Position numbers and translations under genes: made by a program | Assembly: GCA_937975585.1 (NCBI GenBank) | Contig: CALJUC010000033.1 | Location: 1 to 30,822 of the forward strand | Direction of reading: 5' to 3' | Length of the DNA stretch: 30,822 nt | From: an uncultured Moraxella sp. | Lineage (GTDB): Bacteria; Pseudomonadota; Gammaproteobacteria; Pseudomonadales; Moraxellaceae | In this document: positions 24,747 through 30,822 of the stretch, in pieces | Position numbering within the stretch: position 1 is the stretch's first letter | Layout of the letters: every line of letters starts with the position of its first letter | The notes under the pieces: model-generated | What the model was told of the DNA's origin: nothing | Seen by the model: only the letters and a program-made list of their open reading frames with translations | The model's database searches: none

Positions 24747-24782
24747 GGTCGTATCTCTATATCAATGAAAAATAAAAAAGTA

Positions 24783-26237
24783 TTAATTTGGCTCAATATC
24801 AGTCACGGTGGCGTGAATCACGCCGTCTTTTAGCGCAATCGCCAGCGGTGTGTTTGGCGCAGTGTCATGGATTGACGTGATAATTTGGGCTTGGTCGTCA
24901 CGGACAATGGCATAGCCCTTTGCTAATACTTGGGTCGGGTGTTGCAGTAGTATCATCGCGCGTAGTTGTTCAGCGTGTTGACGTGCGGTTTTGATTTGAT
25001 AAAAACTGGCTTGCTTGATGCTATCAAGCTGTTGATGAATCGCTTGTTTGGCAAGGTTTAACTGATTATGTGCCAGTTGTTGTACACGGATAAACTGCTG
25101 CTCGCTATCACGCCGCGCTTGGGTGAGTGATTGCAATGCGGTTTTTTCAATCGCCAAAAATGCCTGTTTCGCTGATTGGGTGACGTTAATAAGATGATTA
25201 CGAATACCGGCAATCACCTTCGATGGCGTATCAAAGCTAATCTGCGCCACCTCATCTAATATCACATGGTCGCGCTCGTGGCCAATGCCGACCCACACAG
25301 GTATTGGCTGTTCAGCGACCAAAGCGGCCAGTTCATAGTCATTGAGATATGCCAAGTCACCCACTGCGCCACCGCCACGGATAATCACCAAAATATCGGG
25401 CGTGATGCCTTGTTGGTCTAGCGATTTGACCCCCTTGCGAATGGCTTCTCGAATCTCTTGTGGGGCATGATTGCCTTGAAAGGTGGCATGTTGATAATAA
25501 AAGTGACAGGCACCTGTCGCGGCTAAGCGGTCTGCATCAGCACGAAAGTCACCCAAGCCTGCGGCATTTTCAGGGGCAATCACCAACACGTTTTGGATAT
25601 CAAAGGGTAGCGGTAGGGATTTGTTCAAATCCAACAAGCCTTCTTCCATCAAACGTGCGAGCATTTTTTGGTATTGCTGTGCCAAATCGCCCAAAGTATA
25701 GGTCGGGTCAATATCCAAGATGGTGACGGCAAAGCCATATTGCGGATGGAAACTTGCCGTGACATTTAGCATGACATTTAGGCCTTTATCCAGTGCCATG
25801 CCGGTATTTTGCTCGAACTTTTTCAGCAGTTTGGTGGCTTGGCCGCGCCATAAGTTGCCACGACAACTGGCGGTGATTTTGCCGCTGTCATCTTTATCTG
25901 CCAGTTCAAAATAGTAATGCCCGCCTTTGGTCGATAGGCTGCGGATTTCGGCTTTGACCCACACGCTATGCGCGAAGGTTTCGGTAACGACCAATTGTAC
26001 CGCATTGAGATAATCGGCTAAGCTCAAGACCGTGTCTTGCAACTCGGCTTGGACGCGTTGGTAGTCTTGTTGTTGCGCTAGTTCCTCGCTTAATTTTTGT
26101 TGTAAGGCTGTCAGATTATCCGCCCGATTGCTATCGGTGTCGCTATCGTCATCGAGTAACGATAGCAGCATATCATCATCAAATTGGCGCGTGAGTTTTT
26201 CAATATTTTTAACAGTGTGACGATTGGGTGTTGGCAT
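24783..26237 (-). CDS. xseA: Exodeoxyribonuclease VII large subunit XseA
   Basis: XseA is the catalytic subunit of ExoVII, a metal-independent single-strand exonuclease acting in mismatch repair and recombination. The 484-residue protein has the N-terminal OB fold (SVWVKAEIRSLSTKGGHYYFEL), then the catalytic domain with IIRGGGAVGDLAYLND and IGHERDHVILDEVA, and a long C-terminal helical region rich in Gln and Ala. It carries about 75 extra acidic and polar residues before the OB fold. ATG 26237 is preferred over the TTG four codons upstream (26249). It diverges from sbp and precedes xseB. Confidence 0.93.
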   Translation of the reverse strand: MPTPNRHTVKNIEKLTRQFDDDMLLSLLDDDSDTDSNRADNLTALQQKLSEELAQQQDYQRVQAELQDTVLSLADYLNAVQLVVTETFAHSVWVKAEIRSLSTKGGHYYFELADKDDSGKITASCRGNLWRGQATKLLKKFEQNTGMALDKGLNVMLNVTASFHPQYGFAVTILDIDPTYTLGDLAQQYQKMLARLMEEGLLDLNKSLPLPFDIQNVLVIAPENAAGLGDFRADADRLAATGACHFYYQHATFQGNHAPQEIREAIRKGVKSLDQQGITPDILVIIRGGGAVGDLAYLNDYELAALVAEQPIPVWVGIGHERDHVILDEVAQISFDTPSKVIAGIRNHLINVTQSAKQAFLAIEKTALQSLTQARRDSEQQFIRVQQLAHNQLNLAKQAIHQQLDSIKQASFYQIKTARQHAEQLRAMILLQHPTQVLAKGYAIVRDDQAQIITSIHDTAPNTPLAIALKDGVIHATVTDIEPN

Positions 26238-26425
26238 AGTTATAGTCAAAAATTGGGTAAAATGAGCTTGATTTTAGCATGTTGCTGACAGTAGCGCACA
26301 GCGATTTACGCAGTAGTCGGTGTCAAATTTGATATTCCAAAACTGACTATTTTTAGCCAAATTTATCGTTTTTTTTATTAAAGCGTAGCTGATACCATGC
26401 TATCCCATATCGAAACTATTTCATA

Positions 26426-26440
26426 CGGCGAATTGCGCCG
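26426..26440 (+). repeat. Short hairpin in the sbp leader
   Basis: CGGCG (26426-26430) and CGCCG (26436-26440) pair with an AATTG loop 15 bp upstream of the sbp ribosome site. It is small and may be incidental. Confidence 0.3.
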
Positions 26441-26464
26441 ATTGTACTTTCATTAGGTGATGTT

Positions 26465-27604
26465 ATGCGTAATTTATTCCCACAAAGCAATACAAAATAT
26501 CCCTTATCAGGTTTCGCGCTATCAACATTAGCAGTTGTTACCGTCGCTACCGCAGTTGGTTGCTCACGTGCGCCAACCCAGCAAAATGCCGCTAATGGCT
26601 CAGCCACCAGTAGCACAGCCGCTGCACCAACGGGCGATGCCAATAACATCAAATTATTGAATGTGTCATATGATGTAGCGCGTGACTTTTATAAAGACTT
26701 TAACCCGCTATTTGTTAAAGAGTTTGAAGCCAAAAATGCCGGCAAAAAAGTTGAAATTCAGCAATCACATGGTGGCTCAAGTAAGCAAGCCTTGGCGGTA
26801 GCAAATGGTCTACAAGCCGATGTGGTCACCATGAACCAAGGCTCTGACGTTGAGCTATTGGTCAAAAAAGGCTTGGTTGCGCAAGACTGGCGTCAGCAGT
26901 TCCCGAACGATGCGGTGCCATATACCAGTACTATCGTGTTCTTGGTGCGTAAAGACAATCCAAAAGCCATCAAAGACTGGTCAGACTTAACCAAAGATGG
27001 CGTCCAGATCGTATTGGCAAACCCAAAAACCACGGGTAATGGTCGTTATGCGTTCTTAGGTGCGTATGGTTATGGCTTGCATAGCTTTAACAAAGACGAA
27101 ACCAAGACCAAAGACTTTGTCAAACAGTTACTAAAAAATGTCCCAGTGTATGAAAACGGCGGGCGTGCGGCAACCACGACTTTCTTACAGCGCCAAATTG
27201 GGGATGTGTTGATTACCTTTGAAAACGAAGCGAATTTGGCGGTCAAACAGTTTGGCCAAGGCGAAGTCCAAATCGTCTACCCAAGCTATACCGTGGCCGC
27301 CAGTAACCCAGTGGCGATTGTCAAATCGGTAACCGATAAAAAAGGTACCGGTGAGGCCGCAAAAGCCTATCTTGACTATCTATGGAGTGCGCCTGCGCAG
27401 CAGTTAGCCGCTGACTTGTATCTACGCCCAAGTAACCCAGAAATATTGGCCAAAAATGCGGATAAACTTCCGGCAATCAATACCTTCCGTCCGCGCGATG
27501 TATTCGGTAGCTGGGATGATATTATGGGCAAATTCTTTAAAGATGGCGGTGTGTTTGACCAATTAGCCGACCCAAATAGCACCACAGCCAGTGCGACAAA
27601 ATAA
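26465..27604 (+). CDS. sbp: Sulfate ABC transporter substrate-binding protein (Sbp/CysP family)
   Basis: This 379-residue receptor binds sulfate in the periplasm for the CysTWA permease. The mature protein begins around LLNVSYDVARDFYKDFNPLF, the family's first strand, and IQQSHGGSSKQALAV, ADVVTMNQGSDVE, KTTGNGRYAFLGAYGYG and FRPRDVFGSWDD follow in order. Unlike E. coli Sbp (329 residues, soluble), this one has a lipoprotein-like signal ending in AVGC (Cys33) and a Ser/Thr/Ala/Asn-rich linker up to about residue 60, so it is probably tethered to the inner membrane. AGGTGA lies 4 bp before the ATG. A terminator separates it from cysT, so it can be expressed alone. Confidence 0.92.
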   Translation: MRNLFPQSNTKYPLSGFALSTLAVVTVATAVGCSRAPTQQNAANGSATSSTAAAPTGDANNIKLLNVSYDVARDFYKDFNPLFVKEFEAKNAGKKVEIQQSHGGSSKQALAVANGLQADVVTMNQGSDVELLVKKGLVAQDWRQQFPNDAVPYTSTIVFLVRKDNPKAIKDWSDLTKDGVQIVLANPKTTGNGRYAFLGAYGYGLHSFNKDETKTKDFVKQLLKNVPVYENGGRAATTTFLQRQIGDVLITFENEANLAVKQFGQGEVQIVYPSYTVAASNPVAIVKSVTDKKGTGEAAKAYLDYLWSAPAQQLAADLYLRPSNPEILAKNADKLPAINTFRPRDVFGSWDDIMGKFFKDGGVFDQLADPNSTTASATK

Positions 27605-27683
27605 GCCGAATAAGCCTTTATGCCAAATGTCGGTTATAACAATAAAAAATCATAAAAAAACCATATTCTCCTTAACCGAAGCA

Positions 27684-27716
27684 AAGCGCCAAATCCTCTG
27701 ACTTGGCGCTTTTTTT
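27684..27716 (+). terminator. Terminator of sbp
   Basis: AAGCGCCAA (27684-27692) and TTGGCGCTT (27703-27711) form a 9-bp stem with a 10-nt loop, followed by a T-run to 27716. It uncouples sbp from the downstream cysTWA genes. Confidence 0.9.
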
Positions 27717-27759
27717 ATGGGTTAGTTGTTATGGGCAGAGCGGGTAACACAAGTGGTTT

Positions 27760-27778
27760 TTATTCTTGGCTAGAATAA
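27760..27778. promoter_or_regulatory. Candidate LysR-type (CysB?) binding site upstream of cysT
   Basis: TTATTC (27760-27765), 7 bp, GAATAA (27773-27778) is a perfect interrupted palindrome containing the T-N11-A pattern of LysR-type regulators. In the 320-bp gap before sulfate-uptake genes, CysB is the natural candidate. The remainder of the gap (27779-27924) is AT-rich with no further clear element. Confidence 0.4.
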
Positions 27779-27924
27779 CCATTGGCGATAAAACCATTAA
27801 TTATTGAATAAATAGGGTGTTAGAATTTGCCCTAACTTCAGATTTGTTCATTAACCCATCCATTAACTAACCACAATATACCAATAACGCATTAATCATC
27901 GTCAAGATAAAGGATACCCACGTC

Positions 27925-28800
27925 ATGGTAAGCCCAGTCGCCACCCCAAGTCACCCAACGCTACCGCGTAATAAAAAACGTCATATTTTGCCGTTTTTTA
28001 ACCTAAGCTTGGGTATCAGTGTGTTGGCGTTGTCGCTGTTGGTACTATTGCCATTTGTGGCAATGGTGTTTACCGCCGCGGATATTGGCTTTGCCGGGTT
28101 TTGGCAAACCATTACTGAGCCACGCGTCAAAGCGGCGATTGCCTTAACCTTAAAGATTTCGCTATTGGCGACCTTGACCAATTTGGTGTTCGGTACATTG
28201 GTGGCGTGGGTATTGGTGCGTTATGAGTTTGTCGGTAAGTCGCTATTAAATGCGTTGGTCGATTTACCTTTTGCTTTGCCAACAGCGGTGATGGGGATTT
28301 CATTGGCGACCTTGTATGCACCAAATGGCTTAATCGGTCAACTGTTTGCGCCATTAGGCATTAAGATTGCGTTCACACCGCTTGGGATTTGGATTGCATT
28401 GGTGGTGGTGAGTATGCCATTTGTGATTCGTGCGGTGCAGCCAGTGTTGGCCGAGTTATCGACTGAGTACGAAGAGGCGGCCGCGGTATTGGGCGCGGGG
28501 CGATTGACGACATTTAGAAAGGTGGTATTGCCAGAGCTGTATCCTGCATTATTGATGGGGTCGGGGATGATGTTTGCCCGTGCGACAGGGGAGTATGGGT
28601 CGGTGATTTTTATTGCCGGGAATTTACCAATGAAGTCTGAGATTCTACCACTGATTATTATCGGGAAGCTTGATAGCTATGATGTGCAAGGCGCAGCCGC
28701 CGTGGCGTTGTTTATGTTAATGATTTCATTCGTGATTTTATTTGCCATTAACGCGCTACAGTGGTTATTGACCAAACGCATGGGCGGGGTACACGCATGA
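27925..28800 (+). CDS. cysT: Sulfate ABC transporter permease CysT (CysU)
   Basis: The 291-residue protein is one half of the sulfate channel. It has six hydrophobic segments and the binding-protein-dependent permease EAA loop (EYEEAAAVLGAGRLTTFRKVVLP) that contacts the CysA ATPase. DLPFALPTAVMGISLATLYAPNG is the CysT-type block. Start ATG 27925 has AAGGA 12 bp upstream. Its stop overlaps the cysW start by four bases (ATGA), indicating translational coupling. It heads a cysT-cysW-cysA unit. Confidence 0.93.
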   Translation: MVSPVATPSHPTLPRNKKRHILPFFNLSLGISVLALSLLVLLPFVAMVFTAADIGFAGFWQTITEPRVKAAIALTLKISLLATLTNLVFGTLVAWVLVRYEFVGKSLLNALVDLPFALPTAVMGISLATLYAPNGLIGQLFAPLGIKIAFTPLGIWIALVVVSMPFVIRAVQPVLAELSTEYEEAAAVLGAGRLTTFRKVVLPELYPALLMGSGMMFARATGEYGSVIFIAGNLPMKSEILPLIIIGKLDSYDVQGAAAVALFMLMISFVILFAINALQWLLTKRMGGVHA

Positions 28801-29657
28801 TTAATGTTCGTCAGTTTCCATACCAACAACAAGCCGCCACACGCGAGCCAATGGCGCTACGTTGGGCATTGATTGGCATTGCGGTGTTGTTTATGACGGT
28901 GATGCTCGTGATTCCGTTGGTCGCGGTGTTTTATGAGGCGTTAAAAAGCGGTTGGGACTTGTATATCGCGGCCTTGACCGAGCCAGAAGCGCTAAAAGCG
29001 ATTCAACTGACGCTTATTACGGCTGCGATTGTGGTGCCAATTAATACCGCGATTGGTCTTGCTTTGGCGTGGCTATTAACGCGTTTTAACTTTAAAGGTA
29101 AGCAGCTACTAACCACGCTATTGGATTTGCCGTTTTCGGTGTCGCCTGTGGTCGCCGGTTTGATGTTTGTGGCCTTGCTTGGCGCGAATTCTTGGTTGGG
29201 CGGTTGGCTCGAGTATTTCGGGTTTCAGGTGATTTTTGCCATTCCGGGGATTGTGATTGCGACGATGTTTGTGACTTTTCCGTTTGTGGCGCGTGAGATT
29301 ATTCCCTTGATGCAGTCGCAAGGCAGCAGTGAGGAACAGGCAGCGTTAACGCTCGGCGCGAGTGGTTGGCAGATGTTTTGGCGGGTTACCTTACCAAATA
29401 TCAAATGGGCGCTGCTATACGGCATTATCTTGACCAATGCCCGGGCGATGGGCGAGTTTGGCGCGGTGAGTGTGGTATCAGGACATATTCGCGGTGAAAC
29501 CAATACCATGCCGCTACTCGTTGAGATTGCTTATAACGAATATAACTTCGTTGCCGCGTTTGCATTGTCGAGTCTGCTTGCCCTATTGGCATTGGTAACC
29601 TTGATTGTGCAGCAGTATCTGACCAAACGCCAAGAGAAAAAATTGGCTGAAATCTAA
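28797..29657 (+). CDS. cysW: Sulfate ABC transporter permease CysW
   Basis: The 286-residue second permease subunit pairs with CysT. Conserved blocks are LLDLPFSVSPVVAGLMFV, the EAA loop SSEEQAALTLGASGWQMFWRVTLPN and ARAMGEFGAVSVVSGHIRGETNTMPL, which is characteristic of CysW. The ATG at 28797 overlaps the cysT stop (ATGA) and has GGGG at 28786-28789, 7 bp before it, which decides the start over an in-frame GTG at 28761. cysA follows after 57 bp. Confidence 0.94.
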   Translation: MINVRQFPYQQQAATREPMALRWALIGIAVLFMTVMLVIPLVAVFYEALKSGWDLYIAALTEPEALKAIQLTLITAAIVVPINTAIGLALAWLLTRFNFKGKQLLTTLLDLPFSVSPVVAGLMFVALLGANSWLGGWLEYFGFQVIFAIPGIVIATMFVTFPFVAREIIPLMQSQGSSEEQAALTLGASGWQMFWRVTLPNIKWALLYGIILTNARAMGEFGAVSVVSGHIRGETNTMPLLVEIAYNEYNFVAAFALSSLLALLALVTLIVQQYLTKRQEKKLAEI

Positions 29658-29714
29658 GCCCAGCCGACATCTAATATAAGCCGAAATGATTGATAAAAAA
29701 ATTGAGATAGTGCT

Positions 29715-30452
29715 ATGAGTATTGAAATTCGTGATGTGACCAAGCAGTTTGGTAGTTTTACCGCCTTACAACCGATTAATCTAACCGTACCGACAGGCAA
29801 ATTAACGTCACTATTGGGACCGTCGGGCTGTGGTAAAACCACGTTGTTGCGTATCATCGCAGGACTTGAGTTGGCAGATACAGGCCGGATTTTCTTTGAT
29901 GGTGAAGATGTGACCGATGTGCCCGTGCAAAAGCGTCATATCGGCTTTATGTTTCAGCATTATGCGCTATTTCGCCATATGACAGTGTTTGACAATATCG
30001 CATTTGGCTTGACCGTGTTGCCAAAAAAACAGCGCCCAAACAAAGTCGAGATAGCCAAAAAAGTCAATCACTTGCTTGAGCTTGTGCAGTTGTCGAGTAC
30101 CGCCAATAAATACCCACACCAGTTATCCGGTGGTCAGCGTCAGCGTATTGCACTCGCGCGTGCTTTGGCGGTTGAGCCAAAGTTATTGCTACTCGATGAG
30201 CCATTTGGTGCGCTCGATGCCAAAGTGCGTAAAGAGCTTCGTACTTGGCTGCGTTCAATTCACCATGAACTTGGCGTAACCAGTATTTTGGTGACCCATG
30301 ACCAAGAAGAAGCGGCTGAGTTGTCCGATGAAATCGTGGTCATGAATCACGGCCAAATTGAACAAATCGGTGATTACAATAGCTTGGTACAAAGCCCGAC
30401 CAGTCACTTTGTCGCCAACTTTTTGCAAGATAGTGTGGAGTATGTGATTTAA
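29715..30452 (+). CDS. cysA: Sulfate ABC transporter ATP-binding protein CysA, short form
   Basis: This 245-residue ATPase drives sulfate uptake through CysTW. It has Walker A GPSGCGKTT (35-43), the Q-loop FMFQHYALF, signature LSGGQRQR (about 138-145), Walker B LLLLDEP with GALD and the switch His in VTHDQEEA. E. coli CysA has 365 residues; here the protein stops soon after the nucleotide-binding domain (HFVANFLQDSVEYVI), so the usual C-terminal TOBE regulatory region is missing. No continuation is visible downstream in any frame. ATPase function should be intact. The start at 29715 has GAGATAG a short distance upstream. Confidence 0.92.
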   Translation: MSIEIRDVTKQFGSFTALQPINLTVPTGKLTSLLGPSGCGKTTLLRIIAGLELADTGRIFFDGEDVTDVPVQKRHIGFMFQHYALFRHMTVFDNIAFGLTVLPKKQRPNKVEIAKKVNHLLELVQLSSTANKYPHQLSGGQRQRIALARALAVEPKLLLLDEPFGALDAKVRKELRTWLRSIHHELGVTSILVTHDQEEAAELSDEIVVMNHGQIEQIGDYNSLVQSPTSHFVANFLQDSVEYVI

Positions 30453-30514
30453 CCAACGCTCAACATGACCAAAGCCCGCGTGTTAATCAAAACGCGCGTG
30501 GCCAAAAACGTCAG

Positions 30515-30543
30515 TTACCTAAGGGTAACAAATCCTTTATAAT
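30515..30543 (+). promoter_or_regulatory. Promoter of the NCS2 permease gene with overlapping palindrome
   Basis: TATAAT (30538-30543) is a consensus -10 with TTACCT (30515-30520) 17 bp upstream. The -35 lies in GTTACC-TAAG-GGTAAC (30514-30529), a perfect 6-bp inverted repeat that could be a repressor site. Confidence 0.55.
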
Positions 30544-30591
30544 AGCCCTAAATTTTTTTCATATCATCATGATGCTAATTGGGGCAACCGT

Positions 30592-30822
30592 ATGCAAGAT
30601 AATTTACCACCCTCATCGTCTGACCGTTCTTGGTTTCCCCGCTGGCAAAAATACGATGGCCATCTCGACCATCACCCTGTGCGTATTCATGAATATTTAC
30701 CCCTTGATAAAAGCTTACTGTTCGGGCTACAACACGCGTTTGCTATGTTTGGCGCGACGGTGCTTGCACCCTTATTGATGGGGTTTGATCCCAATTTAGC
30801 GATTTTGATGGCCGGTATCAGT
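30592..30822 (+). CDS. NCS2 family uracil/xanthine permease, N-terminal fragment
   Basis: The gene runs off the right edge after 77 codons. After a polar N-terminus (about 45 residues), LFGLQHAFAMFGATVLAPLL and the following GFDPNLAILMAG are the first membrane helix and loop of the NCS2 (UraA/UapA) nucleobase transporters, which import uracil or xanthine with protons. UraA-type specificity is likely from QHAFAMFGATVL but cannot be confirmed without the substrate-site helices. GGGG at 30581-30584 lies 7 bp before the ATG. Confidence 0.88.
   Translation, partial: MQDNLPPSSSDRSWFPRWQKYDGHLDHHPVRIHEYLPLDKSLLFGLQHAFAMFGATVLAPLLMGFDPNLAILMAGIS

Overview
This window looks like chromosome from a gamma-proteobacterium of the Moraxellaceae (Moraxella/Faucicola/Psychrobacter type). 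That is an inference from protein character (the SecA, MnmA, RlmKL, QueC and Kup sequences), a moderate GC content, and compact spacing with many short Rho-independent terminators. I see no insertion sequence, prophage, CRISPR array, tRNA or rRNA. It reads as ordinary core chromosome with several interesting regulatory details; I did not find a convincing undescribed multi-gene system.

Layout. 1-65 (-) is the 5' end of secA. A 1-Cys peroxiredoxin (+) follows, then a META-domain lipoprotein (+) that an in-frame TAA separates from its DUF4377 tail. A long leftward block holds rlmL, an MscS channel and a dihydrolipoyl-dehydrogenase-like flavoprotein, which are probably co-transcribed, then a Bcp peroxiredoxin, a small secreted four-cysteine protein and queC. 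A lipoprotein DRGH nuclease (+) and a 93-residue unknown protein (+) face a MipA/OmpV outer-membrane protein (-). Next is the zinc importer znuA-znuC-znuB (+), whose promoter carries a near-consensus Zur box on its -10 element. mnmA (-) and a membrane-anchored metallophosphoesterase (+) diverge from a 400-bp region that contains its own promoter-like and terminator elements. A TetR regulator (-) diverges from an EmrA/EmrB-type drug-efflux pair (+) whose leader contains a strong intrinsic terminator. A 570-bp AT-rich, palindrome-rich gap leads to kup (+). xseB and xseA (-) encode exonuclease VII. The sulfate importer follows as sbp, then cysT-cysW-cysA (+), and the window ends inside an NCS2 uracil/xanthine permease gene (+).

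How the genes work together. There are three transport units: zinc (ZnuABC), sulfate (Sbp-CysTWA) and potassium (Kup). There is one efflux unit with a probable local repressor. Two peroxiredoxins and an NAD(P)H flavoprotein suggest oxidative-stress defence, and rlmL, mnmA and queC are RNA-modification genes. The most useful observations are regulatory: the Zur box, the attenuator-like emrA leader, a candidate very small RNA near 16.6 kb, an orphan leftward terminator at 22.0 kb, and palindromes at the cysT and permease promoters. Structural oddities are the META/DUF4377 nonsense split and a CysA that lacks the usual C-terminal TOBE region.
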